A stretch of 64,000 bases of DNA from Rhodothermus marinus DSM 4252 (GCF_000024845.1 NC_013501.1:2026874-2090873), one strand, 5' to 3'; counted from the stretch's first letter, positions 29,674-38,962 are shown. The notes: generated by a model from the sequence alone, not told the origin. Numbers and translations are program-made.

Positions 29674-32600
29674 TTACCGTCGTACGACAAAAAACCGGGG
29701 CGTGTCGTCGTTGCGGGCCACCAGGATCAGCGGAGGCCGGCCCGGGCGGGTCAGTTTCTGAACGTCCCGCACCTCACCCCGCACGAAAAAGCCGCTGTCC
29801 CGAGGCATGGCCGCCGTGAAATGCCCGGCCCCATCGCCCCGGAGCCAGAGGCCGTAAGTCGCTTCCATCAGGCCCAGACTGGTCTGCGCCCAACGGAAGT
29901 TGCCTCCGGCCAGCACGTCCAGGTGGCCGTCGCCGTCGAAATCATCCACCAGCAGCCCGTAGAGCGGCGCCCACTGCGCCTCGGGCGGGAGCGGATGCAG
30001 CCGAAAGCGTCCGCCGCCGAGATTTTCCACGTACAGGCTGCGCAATTCGCGGACTTCCAGCACGGCGGCTCCCTCCAGTTCCTCCGGCTTCAGGATGTCT
30101 TCCAGCATCATGCGCGCATAGGCGGCATGAGAAGGAATGCGGCCGCTCAGGAAGGGAAGCTGACCGAGCAGTTCGCGACGCAGGTTCAGGGGACGGTGAC
30201 GAAGCCCGGCCGCCGTACTCTCGGGGCGGGTCAGCAGATGATCGGCAAAGCCGTTCCGGTCGAAGTCTTTCACAAAAAGACGGAGTGGGCTTTCCAGAGA
30301 TGCCTTCAGCGGCGTGTTCAAGCCCAGATTGGTGGCGATGAAGTCCGGATCGCCGTCGGCGTCGAAGTCGGCCACGGCCACGCGATGCCAGATGCCCGAG
30401 GTTTCGGCCAGATCGGGCAACTCCCAGCGTTCCAGCCGCCCCCCACCGACATTTCGGAAAATCGTAAGCGGCATCCACTCGCCCACGACGAGCAGATCGA
30501 GCCGGCCATCGCCGTCGAAGTCGGTCCAGGCCGCATCGGTGACCATGCCGATGCGGGACAGACCGGGCGCCAGCGTTTCGGTAACGTTTGTAAAATGCCC
30601 GCGGCCGTCGTTCTGCAACAGCAGGCTCTCGGGCGCCATGCCGTAAAACCAGGGCTCGATCCGGCCGCCGACGAACAGATCGACGTCGCCGTCGCCATCG
30701 TAGTCCGCAGCCACGACGGGTCCGCCGCTGCTACGAATCCGGGGTAGCCGATCCACGGCCTTCCGGAAGCGGCCCCGGCCGTCGTTCAGATACAGCCGAT
30801 CCTGAAGCGCCGGAGCGCGGGGCGCATAGGCGTTGCCGCCGCTGACCACGTACAGGTCCAGGTCGCCGTCGCCGTCCGCGTCGAAAAACGTGGCGCCCAG
30901 GTCTTCCGAGAGCGCATCGGCGGCAAACAGCGCCTCGTTGGCGCGCACAAAGCGCCCGTCGGGCTGCTGCACGAAGAGCACGCCAGGGAAACCCTTGGCC
31001 CCGCCGATGTAGAAATCGTCGCGGCCGTCGCCGTTCACGTCGCCCACGGCCATCCGGGGTCCTTCGCGCGAGCGCATCCAGGGCATGAGCCCCTCGCGCA
31101 GAAAGTCCACGAAGTTATCCTCCTGATGCCGATAATCGAGCGCCACCTGCGCCGTCACGTCGGCAAAACGTGGCGTTGCCCGCTCCGGCAACAACGGCAG
31201 TTCAGGTCGGCCCACTGTGGCCTCATCCTGGCGAAAAACCAGTCGCCGGTCGGCGGCCACATTTCGGCGCACCTCGTGGCGGCCGTCGGGCCAGACCACG
31301 ACCACGGCATCGCCTGTGTCGTGCGGGCCCAGTCCGAACGTCAGCACCGGATCCACCGACGACTGGAAGCCCCGGTTGGGCATCTGCTCCTGATAGAAGC
31401 GCTGCGTCCCGGCCAGCACGGTCACCTGCGCACCGATCCCCTGCGTGTTGGGCGGCGTGCCGATCAGCTGTACCTGCAGGAAATGTCCGCCGGATCGCTC
31501 GCGCGCCCGGTTGCGATAGACGCGCACCGGACTGTTCACGTCGTTGACGATCAGGTCCAGGTCGCCGTCACCGTCCAGATCCCCGTAGGCGGCCCCGCTG
31601 GAGAAGCCCGGCCGTCCTAGGCCCCATTCCTGCGCCCGGTTCGTGAAGGTGCGGTCGCCGTTGTTGTGAAAGGCATAGTTCGGGAGCGGGTGCGAGGGCA
31701 TTTTTCGAATCAACGCCAGGTAGTCGACGCCTTCCTCACGGATCACCGCCCGCATCGTCTCTTCGGCCGAGAGGTATTCGAGATAATCCTGATCGATCAC
31801 ATCCCAGAAGATGCCGTTGGCCACAAAGATGTCTTTGTAGCCGTCCAGGTCGGCATCGAAGATCAGCGCGGCCCAGCTCCAGTCGGTAGCGGCCACACCG
31901 GCCCACATGCCGATCTCGCTGAAGGTGCCGTCGCCGTTGTTGTACTGGAGCGTGTTGCGGGTAAACTGATGGTAAAAACCGTTTTCCACCTTGGTCTGGT
32001 AGAGCTGCCAGCCCTCGAAGGTGGTCGTGGTCTTCAGGCGGGCGTCGTCCTCGGGCAACATGTCCGTCACGAAAAGCTCCGGGAAGCCGTCGTTGTCGAT
32101 GTCGGCCGCATCGGCGCCCATGGACGAGAGGCTGATCGACGCCATGGCCTCTTCCAGCACTTCCCGGAAGGTGCCGTCGCTCTGGTTTATATAGAGGTAA
32201 TCGCGCTCGAAAAAGTCGTTGGAGATGTAGAGGTCGGGCCAGCCGTCGCGGTTGAGATCGGCCACGGTCACGCCCAGCCCGAAGGCAATCTCCGGCCCGA
32301 AAATGCCGGCCTCGGCACTGACGTCCACAAAGCGGCCGCCGTCGTTGCGGTAGAGGCGGTCGCCTCCTTCGTGATTGCGTTCGTGACGCGTGTTGCGGAA
32401 GTCCAGGCTGATGATGGGCCGCATGGAGTTGTTCAGGACGTAGACGTCCAGGTCGCCGTCCCGGTCGTAGTCGAAGAAGACGGCATGGACCGAAAAGCCC
32501 GTGTCGGCCAGGCCCAGCTCGGCGGCCGCCTCCCGGAAGCGCGGGATGCCGTTCGCGTCGGGCCCCAGGTTCAGATAGAGCTCGTTGGCGCGGAGGCTGT

Positions 32601-33036
32601 CGGCAAACGGTCCGGCATGGCACACGTACAGATCGGGCCAGCCGTTGCCATCGACGTCGGCCACGGCCACGCCGGTGGTCCAGGGCTTCGTTCCGGCCAC
32701 GCCGGCCGCATCGGTGACGTCCTCGAAGCGCCAGTCGCCCCGGTTCAGGTAAAGCCGGTTGGGACCCTGGTTGGCCGTCAGAAAGACGTCCAGTTGTCCG
32801 TCGCCGTTGAAGTCGGCCAGCCCGACGCCTCCGCCGTTGTAAAAGTTGCGGTAGATAAAGACGTTGAACTCCTGCGTTTCGCGCAGGCGGTTTTCGAAGC
32901 GAATGCCCGTCTGGCGTGGGGATAATTCCTCAAACAGGGCGTCGGCGGGCACGCCGGGCTTGCGACACCCTCCCAGCACGAGCAATCCCACCAGACCGAG
33001 GCTCCGGAAACCACGCAGCAAGAAGCGATGCATCAT
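29674..33036 (-). CDS. Giant lipoprotein: FG-GAP propeller - ASPIC/UnbV - FG-GAP propeller (paralogue)
   Basis: The 1120-residue product has lipobox Leu-Gly-Gly-Cys (Cys24). Seven Ca-binding loops come before the UnbV domain (about 525-600; NRGFQSSVDPVLTFGLG, VVVVWPDG) and seven after it, fitting two seven-bladed propellers. The domain order matches the 26372-29668 protein and the two share many stretches (ALYEALPYRHEEN-like / DYRHQEDNFVDFLREGL). Two ATG codons in tandem at 33031-33036 leave the exact start open. A terminator separates it from susD, so expression may be partly uncoupled from SusCD. Confidence 0.86.
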   Translation of the reverse strand: MMHRFLLRGFRSLGLVGLLVLGGCRKPGVPADALFEELSPRQTGIRFENRLRETQEFNVFIYRNFYNGGGVGLADFNGDGQLDVFLTANQGPNRLYLNRGDWRFEDVTDAAGVAGTKPWTTGVAVADVDGNGWPDLYVCHAGPFADSLRANELYLNLGPDANGIPRFREAAAELGLADTGFSVHAVFFDYDRDGDLDVYVLNNSMRPIISLDFRNTRHERNHEGGDRLYRNDGGRFVDVSAEAGIFGPEIAFGLGVTVADLNRDGWPDLYISNDFFERDYLYINQSDGTFREVLEEAMASISLSSMGADAADIDNDGFPELFVTDMLPEDDARLKTTTTFEGWQLYQTKVENGFYHQFTRNTLQYNNGDGTFSEIGMWAGVAATDWSWAALIFDADLDGYKDIFVANGIFWDVIDQDYLEYLSAEETMRAVIREEGVDYLALIRKMPSHPLPNYAFHNNGDRTFTNRAQEWGLGRPGFSSGAAYGDLDGDGDLDLIVNDVNSPVRVYRNRARERSGGHFLQVQLIGTPPNTQGIGAQVTVLAGTQRFYQEQMPNRGFQSSVDPVLTFGLGPHDTGDAVVVVWPDGRHEVRRNVAADRRLVFRQDEATVGRPELPLLPERATPRFADVTAQVALDYRHQEDNFVDFLREGLMPWMRSREGPRMAVGDVNGDGRDDFYIGGAKGFPGVLFVQQPDGRFVRANEALFAADALSEDLGATFFDADGDGDLDLYVVSGGNAYAPRAPALQDRLYLNDGRGRFRKAVDRLPRIRSSGGPVVAADYDGDGDVDLFVGGRIEPWFYGMAPESLLLQNDGRGHFTNVTETLAPGLSRIGMVTDAAWTDFDGDGRLDLLVVGEWMPLTIFRNVGGGRLERWELPDLAETSGIWHRVAVADFDADGDPDFIATNLGLNTPLKASLESPLRLFVKDFDRNGFADHLLTRPESTAAGLRHRPLNLRRELLGQLPFLSGRIPSHAAYARMMLEDILKPEELEGAAVLEVRELRSLYVENLGGGRFRLHPLPPEAQWAPLYGLLVDDFDGDGHLDVLAGGNFRWAQTSLGLMEATYGLWLRGDGAGHFTAAMPRDSGFFVRGEVRDVQKLTRPGRPPLILVARNDDTPRFFVVRR

Positions 33037-33062
33037 GCCTGAATCCCGAACACATCTGCCTC

Positions 33063-33110
33063 AAAGAAAACACCGCCGGAGCGCTGCCGCAAGGCAACGC
33101 CCCGGCGGTG
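33063..33110 (-). terminator. Rho-independent terminator after susD
   Basis: Arms 33071-33088 and 33093-33110 pair over 18 bp with two G-U wobbles around a 4-nt loop. On the minus strand the stem is followed by TTTTCTTT. It lies 26 bp past the susD stop and 35 bp before the start of the giant UnbV lipoprotein gene. Confidence 0.88.
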
Positions 33111-33135
33111 CGTTGTCGCGCCTCCTACCGGACCA

Positions 33136-34764
33136 TCAGTAGCCCGGATTTTGCTGCAGATTCGGGTTGGCGTCGAGCTGCGCCTGGGGAATCGGGAAAA
33201 GCAGTACTCGCGGATTGCTGGGATCCTTGAACTCCCAGGCGCGCGTAAACTGGCCATGACGAATCAGATCCTGGCGCCGTTTGGCCTCCCAGGTCAGCTC
33301 GAAGAGGCGCTCATCCAGGATCGCCTGCCGCAACGCTTCGCGGCTGGAATAGTCGGCCAGGTTAAGCGGCTTGGGCGGATCGAAGACACGCGCGCGCACT
33401 TCGTTGATCAGGTCGATGACCTGCTGAGAAGGCCCGTTCAATTCATTCAGGGCTTCCGCCTTGATCAGGTAGATCTCGGCCAGGCGGAACCAGGCGTAGT
33501 CGTTCCCGTGGTTTCCGTTCACGTTGTTCGGATCGGGCCCGTACTTGAGCACGCGCACGCCTTCACGCTCGTTTGCATTTGTTACGTTCTGAATCTCCGG
33601 CGTATAGACCAGCGGTGCGCCCGTGCGGTCCGTCAGCGGATCACCCTGCGAATAGCACTGGCTGCCCACGCAGTTACCCCGCGGCTCGGCATACTGCTGC
33701 CCGACCAGGAAGATCGTGCGTCGGGCATCATCCTGGTCGAACTTGTTGTACGTCTCGGCCAGAATGGCATGGCCATTCCAGGGCGAAGGCGACAGCTGGT
33801 TATAATGCAACGTTCGCATCTGGAAGGTCATGCCCAGACCGTTTTCGGGCAGGTGCTGGATGGCGAAAATCACTTCCGGGGCGTTCTCGTTGTTGGGTAG
33901 AAACATGGCCAGCCATTCACTGGCATCCTGGGCCAGCCGGAAGTAGCCGGAGTTGATGATGTTATCGGCCCGCTGGATGGCCGCCTGGCAGGCATTCTGC
34001 CCACCGCTGACCTGCACATCCACGCAGGAGTTGTACCCGGTAGGATTCAGCTGATCGCTGTTGCGGGTGAAAACGCCCGCATTCAGGTACATGCTGGCCA
34101 GGATCGCGTCGGCAACCCATTTGGTAACCCGACCCGCAAGCGGCGGCTGCTCCGGAAGGTTATCGTAAATTTCCAGCAGTTCGCTTTCGATGAAATTGAA
34201 AACTTCGGCCCGCGTAGCGTTCGCCGGCGGGTTGTTGGGATCGACGACAAATTCGTCGTCGCCCACGATGGGCACGTTGCCGAAAAAGTCCAGCAACGTA
34301 TAGTAGAAGAAGGCCCGAAGCAGCCGCACTTCGGCTTCGAGCTGCGCTTCGTTTGGTGCCTCGATTTCCGCCAGGGTCTGCAACAGACCGTTCGCACGCG
34401 CAATGCCCGTATAGGAATCGACCCAGGCGCCGTTGATATCGACCAGCGAAGGATCCCACTGGTGACGATGGATTGCCAGCCAGCGGCCGCCGTCGAACCA
34501 GTCCTGCCCACGGGTGGGCACGACGGTTTCGTCGGAGGAGACCTGACTCAGGTTCCAGTAATTCCATTCCAGCGCCCGAAGTTGTGCATAAATGGGCGCC
34601 AGGGCGGCGGTGATTTCTTTCTCGGTTTTGTAAAAGTTTTCGGGCGTTACCACCGAAAAGGTCTCTTCGGTCAGATCCGTACAGCTGCTGAGGATCAGTA
34701 CGACCGGTGTCAGCAGCACCGCCAGCAGGATACCGGCCGTCTTATTTCTCTGCATGCCTCTCAT
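33136..34764 (-). CDS. susD: SusD/RagB-family outer-membrane lipoprotein
   Basis: The 542-residue product has a signal peptide with lipobox Leu-Ser-Ser-Cys (Cys28 counted from MRGMQRN). Family features include an N-terminal helical part (EKEITAALAPIYAQLRALEW), YTLLDFFGNVPIV near residues 160-175, the TPR-like helical region, and the C-terminal ERLFELTWEAKRRQDLIRHG and FPIPQAQLDANPNLQQNPGY signatures. SusD proteins form a lid on the SusC transporter and bind the incoming oligosaccharide or peptide. The gene follows susC directly. A longer frame to 34815 adds residues upstream of the signal peptide and is less likely. Confidence 0.95.
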   Translation of the reverse strand: MRGMQRNKTAGILLAVLLTPVVLILSSCTDLTEETFSVVTPENFYKTEKEITAALAPIYAQLRALEWNYWNLSQVSSDETVVPTRGQDWFDGGRWLAIHRHQWDPSLVDINGAWVDSYTGIARANGLLQTLAEIEAPNEAQLEAEVRLLRAFFYYTLLDFFGNVPIVGDDEFVVDPNNPPANATRAEVFNFIESELLEIYDNLPEQPPLAGRVTKWVADAILASMYLNAGVFTRNSDQLNPTGYNSCVDVQVSGGQNACQAAIQRADNIINSGYFRLAQDASEWLAMFLPNNENAPEVIFAIQHLPENGLGMTFQMRTLHYNQLSPSPWNGHAILAETYNKFDQDDARRTIFLVGQQYAEPRGNCVGSQCYSQGDPLTDRTGAPLVYTPEIQNVTNANEREGVRVLKYGPDPNNVNGNHGNDYAWFRLAEIYLIKAEALNELNGPSQQVIDLINEVRARVFDPPKPLNLADYSSREALRQAILDERLFELTWEAKRRQDLIRHGQFTRAWEFKDPSNPRVLLFPIPQAQLDANPNLQQNPGY

Positions 34765-34820
34765 GGTCAACGTTCTGTTTGAATGCGGATGAAACTGGTG
34801 CGTCATTCCTTTCAAGACCG

Positions 34821-37800
34821 TTAGAAGCCCAGGCTGATGCCGACCGTAAAGGTGCGCGCCCGGGGATAGTTCGTGTAGTCGATCCCCAGCGTCGCCAGCC
34901 CGGCATTCGTGTTAACCTCCGGATCGTATCCGCTGTAAGGGGTAATCACCAGCAGGTTCTGTCCGGACACATAGATACGTGCCCGCCGGAGATAACGGCT
35001 CCATGGCCCCAGATTGTTGAAGGTATAGCCGACCGTCACGTTGTCCAGCCGGATAAACGAGCCATCTTCGATCCAGCGCGAGGAGTAGATGGCCGGTTCG
35101 TCCAGGGCGTCCGGATCGTCCAGGGCCGCTTTCAGGAAGTTCTGGTTCTGGAGCACGGCGCTCTTCGTCTGATAGACCAGGGCCGTGTTGTTGAAGACGT
35201 CGCGGCCCTGTTCGCCCCGGATGAACACGTAGAAGTCGAAGTTGCCCCAGTAGATATTGGTACGGAAGCCGTAGGTGAAGTCCGGCTGGGCATTGCCGAT
35301 GATGGTCCGGTCATCACCGGTGATCTCGACCTGACCGTCGCCGTCCAGGTCGGCAAACTGCTGGCGGCCGTTGGCATCGACACCCAGGAAGACCGGTCCG
35401 TAGAAGGTGCCGATCGGCTCGCCCGGCAGCAGAATCTGCGCGTAGGTGTCCGACTGACCACGGCCACTGACCGTCCCGGTAATAATCTGATCGCGACCAC
35501 CCAGGCTGACCACTTCGTTACGGTTGGTGCTGAAGACCAACCCGAAGAGCACGTTCAGTCCGGGCCGATCGACAGCCAGCGCATCGAGCGAAAACTCAAG
35601 GCCCCGGTTGCGCGTCTTGCCGACGTTTTCGATCCGGGTCGGGACCGGCGCCGGCTGCGGCACAGGGATCTCCAGCAACAGGTTGCTGGTGTTCTTCTCG
35701 TAGTATTCGATCGTTCCCGAGAATTTGCCGTTCAGCAGGCTGTAATCCAACCCGATGTTGAAGGTGGCCGTCTCTTCCCACTTCAGGTCCGGATTCGCAT
35801 AGTTGACCGGGGCAAAGCCGGTGTACGGCTGCTGATCGAAAACCGCCTGCAGGCTTTCGTTGGCGCCAAGCTGCGCCAGCGACAGGTAGTTACCGATCTC
35901 CTGACTACCCGTGATGCCATAGCCCACCTTCAAGCGCAGGTCGGTGAGCCAGTCCAGCCCCTGCATGAACGGTTCGCCACTGATACGCCAGGCCGCCGAG
36001 ATGGCCGGGAAGAGCCCCCACTTGTTCCCTTCGCCAAAGCGCGAGGAACCGTCGTACCGAAGCACGCCGGTCAGGTAGTACCGGCTCTGGTAGTTGTAGT
36101 TCAGGCGCGTGAAGAACGAAATGAGTCGGCTTTTTTCCTTGTAGGAAAACGTCCCGGCTTTGACCAGCTGGCTGGCCGACTGCATAGCGTTGTAGGTGGT
36201 GACGTCCGTGACGAATCCCTGCCCTTCCACGCCGAATTCTTCGGTCATGTACTCGTTGAACTCGTAGCCGCCCAGCAACTCCACATTGTGCGCCTGGGCA
36301 AGTGTGTTACGGTAGGTCAGGTAGCTCTGGAACGTCAGCGACGAGTGTTCCCGGCTGCGCTGCAGCGCCCGCCCTTCGTACTGGGCACCGGTCGGATTCT
36401 GCTGCGGGAAGTACTGGCGGCGACTCGACTGCGCCCGGTCGGCGCCGAAGTTCACCCGGGCCGTCAGGCCGGGCAGCAGATCCAGCTCGGCCCCGATGTT
36501 TCCCAGCGAGCGCGTCGTCTTTACGAAGTCCAGCACCTGCTCGGCCATGGCCACCGGATTGCGCACCGAGGTCCGGCCGTCCGCAATTTCGAAATAGCCA
36601 TCCAGTGCCGGGGTCCCATCCAGGTTTTGATCGGCGTAGATGGGATAGGTGGGATTCATCTGATAGACGTTCGTAAACACCCCGCCTTCGAAGCCGGCCG
36701 TCTGGTTGTAGGGCAGCAGGTCGTCGTGCTGGAACGACGAAGTCAGGTTGAGCTGAAGCCGCAGCCGCCCGTCGAAGGCCTGATGGTCGGCGTTCAGGCG
36801 TCCGGTCAGACGTTCCAGCCCGGAGCTGATGACATGGCCCTGCTGATTCAGGTAGCTGACCGAGGCCCGGTAGCGGGTCTGGCTCGTACCGCCCGAAAAG
36901 GCCAGATTATGGAAGTGCGTGATCCCCGTCCGCGTAACCGCTTCTTCCCAGTCCGTATTGGCATCACCCAGTACGTTCAGCGCATCCTGCGAAAGATTTC
37001 CGGCCTGTACCTGCTCCTGAACGAACCGCCGATATTCCTCACCATTCAGCAATTCCAGCTTCTTATAAGGAGAGGCCGCCGAAATATACCCTTCATAGTC
37101 CACCTGAAGCTGGCCCTGACGGCCCTTCTTCGTCTCGATCAGGATCACGCCGTTCGCACCTCGCGATCCGTAGATGGCGGTGGCCGCGGCGTCTTTCAGC
37201 ACTGTGATCGATTCGATGTCGTTGGGATTGATCAGGCTCAGGGGGTTGCGCGGCGGCGGCGGCGCACCGTCAATCCCGGCCCCTTCCGGCATCAGGCGCA
37301 CGTTGTCGATCGGCACGCCATCGATGACGATCAGCGGATCATTGCTGGCGCTGATGGAGGTGCCACCACGCAGGCGGATGTTCAATCCGGCGCCCGGTTC
37401 GCCATTGTTCGAGATGATCGTCAGACCGGCCACCTGGCCCTGCAACAGCTGGTCGGGCGAGGTATAAACGCCCTGATTGATCTCCGTCGCATCGATCGTC
37501 GCCACCGAGCCGGTCACATCTTCGCGCCGCTGCACGCCGTAGCCGACCACGACGATCTCTTCCAGCACCTCGACGGTGGGTTGCATGCGCACGTTGATGA
37601 CCGTTCGGTCGCCTACCACCTCCTGCACCTGTTCGTAGCCCACGAACGAGAAAACCAGCACGGCTTCGGGTCCGGGCACTTCGATCTGATAGCGTCCTTC
37701 GACGTCGGTGGTCGTACCGGTCATCGTGCCCAGCACCACGATGTTGACGCCGGGCAACGGCTCCCCCGTCGTAGCATCACTGACGGTACCCGTCACCGTG

Positions 37801-37892
37801 CGTGGTTGCGCAATGACAACGCTTACATTCCAGCATGCAAGCAGCAGGCTCAGCCCCAGCATGCGCGAAAGCAATGTTCTCATGGTACCCAT
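34821..37892 (-). CDS. susC: SusC/RagA-family TonB-linked outer-membrane transporter
   Basis: The ~1023-residue product has a signal peptide (ending VIAQ), a CarboxypepD-like domain (about 28-105; DATTGEPLPGVNIVVLGT), the SusC plug (GYGVQRREDVTGSVATID; NPNDIESITVLKDAAATAIY; SRGANGVILIETKKG) and a barrel ending FTVGISLGF. With SusD it forms an outer-membrane import pair. The ATG at 37890-37892 has GAGCG just upstream; the next at 37883 is an alternative. The frame continues to 37997 but that start precedes a poor signal peptide. An operator-like palindrome and a -10 element lie upstream. Confidence 0.95.
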   Translation of the reverse strand: MGTMRTLLSRMLGLSLLLACWNVSVVIAQPRTVTGTVSDATTGEPLPGVNIVVLGTMTGTTTDVEGRYQIEVPGPEAVLVFSFVGYEQVQEVVGDRTVINVRMQPTVEVLEEIVVVGYGVQRREDVTGSVATIDATEINQGVYTSPDQLLQGQVAGLTIISNNGEPGAGLNIRLRGGTSISASNDPLIVIDGVPIDNVRLMPEGAGIDGAPPPPRNPLSLINPNDIESITVLKDAAATAIYGSRGANGVILIETKKGRQGQLQVDYEGYISAASPYKKLELLNGEEYRRFVQEQVQAGNLSQDALNVLGDANTDWEEAVTRTGITHFHNLAFSGGTSQTRYRASVSYLNQQGHVISSGLERLTGRLNADHQAFDGRLRLQLNLTSSFQHDDLLPYNQTAGFEGGVFTNVYQMNPTYPIYADQNLDGTPALDGYFEIADGRTSVRNPVAMAEQVLDFVKTTRSLGNIGAELDLLPGLTARVNFGADRAQSSRRQYFPQQNPTGAQYEGRALQRSREHSSLTFQSYLTYRNTLAQAHNVELLGGYEFNEYMTEEFGVEGQGFVTDVTTYNAMQSASQLVKAGTFSYKEKSRLISFFTRLNYNYQSRYYLTGVLRYDGSSRFGEGNKWGLFPAISAAWRISGEPFMQGLDWLTDLRLKVGYGITGSQEIGNYLSLAQLGANESLQAVFDQQPYTGFAPVNYANPDLKWEETATFNIGLDYSLLNGKFSGTIEYYEKNTSNLLLEIPVPQPAPVPTRIENVGKTRNRGLEFSLDALAVDRPGLNVLFGLVFSTNRNEVVSLGGRDQIITGTVSGRGQSDTYAQILLPGEPIGTFYGPVFLGVDANGRQQFADLDGDGQVEITGDDRTIIGNAQPDFTYGFRTNIYWGNFDFYVFIRGEQGRDVFNNTALVYQTKSAVLQNQNFLKAALDDPDALDEPAIYSSRWIEDGSFIRLDNVTVGYTFNNLGPWSRYLRRARIYVSGQNLLVITPYSGYDPEVNTNAGLATLGIDYTNYPRARTFTVGISLGF

Positions 37893-37895
37893 TCG

Positions 37896-37910
37896 CTCAA
37901 ATTGTTTGAG
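37896..37910 (-). promoter_or_regulatory. Small inverted repeat over the susC ribosome site
   Basis: CTCAAA-TTG-TTTGAG lies 4-18 nt before the ATG at 37892 and covers the only purine-rich ribosome-site candidate. It could hide the site in a small hairpin or bind a regulator. Short enough to be chance. Confidence 0.3.
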
Positions 37911-38001
37911 TAAATGTAAGAGTTTCCACTTGCTATGGGATCGCTTCCAAATCTCAACGATGGGGACGGGAAATGCAATCCCTTTTTTAAGGGACACCCT
38001 T

Positions 38002-38044
38002 CAACTAAACCGCTTTAGTTGTAACGAGCTCGCAACCTTTTATA
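38002..38044 (-). promoter_or_regulatory. susC promoter region with LacI-like palindromic operator
   Basis: At 38002-38021 the 20-nt sequence CAACTAAACCGCTTTAGTTG is a palindrome with one mismatched pair and a central CpG, the layout of LacI-family operators. It lies 17 bp downstream, on the minus strand, of a TATAAA element (38039-38044), where a bound repressor would block transcription. The assignment to the LacI family is inference from symmetry. No regulator gene lies next to it in the window. Confidence 0.55.
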
Positions 38045-38092
38045 CAAACTTCACAAAACTTTACCCGCCCTTTCTGATCCGGTGCTTAAAAC

Positions 38093-38129
38093 AAAGCCCG
38101 CCTCCCCTGGCCCTTCAGGGAAGACGGGC
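38093..38129 (-). terminator. Terminator after the plug-only lipoprotein gene
   Basis: Arms 38096-38109 and 38116-38129 pair over 14 bp with two G-U wobbles, 6-nt loop. TTTGTTTT follows on the minus strand. It insulates the plug-only gene from susC. Confidence 0.82.
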
Positions 38130-38151
38130 GATCAGCAGTTCAGAGGTGGAC

Positions 38152-38664
38152 TTATTGATTTCTGCCGGCACGCTTCGTGGTGATCAGAATCACCCCGTTG
38201 GCGCCCCGGGAGCCGTAAATCGCCGTGGCCGCGGCGTCCTTCAGGACCGTGATCGACTCGATGTCGTGAGGGTTCAGAAAAGAGATGGTTCCGCCCGGTA
38301 TCGGTGTGATGGGCATGCCATCGACCACATAAAGGGGTTCTGGATTGCCCAGGAGCGTGTTCTGCCCCCGGATGCGCACGATCAGTCCGCCGCCGGGCGC
38401 TTCGGTCACGTACACCCCGGCCACCCGCCCTCTGAGCAACTCTTCCACGCGCGTCACCGGCCGCTCTTTGACTTCGTCCGGATCCAGCTCACTGACCGAG
38501 GCCGTCACTTCCTCCCGTGCGATCGTGCCGTAGCCGACGTTGACCTGCTCCTTTGCTTCCGCAGCCGACGCGTCGGTTTCGGCCACCGGCCGACTCCCCG
38601 CGCAGCCGGCCAGCCACAATGCCACCACCAGTGCCAGCCCGCCCACCATGTGCCGCCGTTCCAT
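38152..38664 (-). CDS. Lipoprotein consisting of a SusC-type TonB plug domain alone
   Basis: The 170-residue product has a signal peptide with lipobox Leu-Ala-Gly-Cys (Cys21) and then only a plug domain: GYGTIAREEVTASVSELD, EELLRGRVAGVYV, PEPLYVVDGMPI, NPHDIESITVLKDAAATAIY and SRGANGVILITTK. It stops right where a receptor's barrel would begin. The stop is followed by a proper terminator and there is no barrel remnant downstream, so it appears to be a complete gene and not a broken receptor. Small lipidated plug proteins are seen in Bacteroidota but I know of no assigned function. Its plug is very close to that of the SusC encoded next to it. Confidence 0.85.
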   Translation of the reverse strand: MERRHMVGGLALVVALWLAGCAGSRPVAETDASAAEAKEQVNVGYGTIAREEVTASVSELDPDEVKERPVTRVEELLRGRVAGVYVTEAPGGGLIVRIRGQNTLLGNPEPLYVVDGMPITPIPGGTISFLNPHDIESITVLKDAAATAIYGSRGANGVILITTKRAGRNQ

Positions 38665-38962
38665 GATGCCTGCTCCGGGTTGGGTTCACGAATACCGCTC
38701 TCTTTCGGATACCTCTAAAAAATCTAAACGTTTCCCACCACGAATAATACGATTTCCGGAAAGAAAGCACACGGCGGTGCGCCCCGACCAGATCCCTGAC
38801 GTTTCCCTGTCCCGTAGGGGCGGACCCCTGTGTCCGCCCGGTCATACCCGCCGGATCACGTCCCCCACACGGGGTGTGCCCCCTCATGCACCGGTAAATC
38901 AGCGAGCCCATATCACATACGAGACACGCGCCGCCCTTCACGACGATCGACGCCCGGGTTGT
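38665..38962. other. 298-bp intergenic region between glycosidase and plug-only gene
   Basis: No gene seen. Contains the leader of the plug-only gene, including an AAACGTTT palindrome with central CpG at 38726-38733 and a TATTAT element at about 38746-38751 (minus strand), and the inverted repeat listed next. No clear terminator for the glycosidase gene, which ends at 38963. Confidence 0.5.
38814..38842. repeat. Short GC-rich inverted repeat, possible dispersed element
   Basis: GGGCGGAC (38818-38825) and GTCCGCCC (38832-38839) are perfect 8-bp arms with a 6-nt loop, set in a GTAGGGGCGGAC...GTCCGCCCGGTC context. Very similar motifs occur as dispersed intergenic elements in many bacteria (recalled, not searched). 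Only one copy is visible in the window. Confidence 0.35.

Noticed and set aside
34707-37913. A 1068-codon open frame on the plus strand, antisense to susC
   Set aside because: The minus-strand SusC/RagA protein has full domain order and signatures. The plus frame has no recognisable domain; GC-rich codon use in the real gene keeps the complementary frame open.
38152-38664. The plug-only gene as a truncated SusC pseudogene
   Set aside because: A fitting lipobox, a clean stop and a terminator, and no trace of a barrel downstream, argue for a complete small gene. Comparison with relatives could still overturn this.
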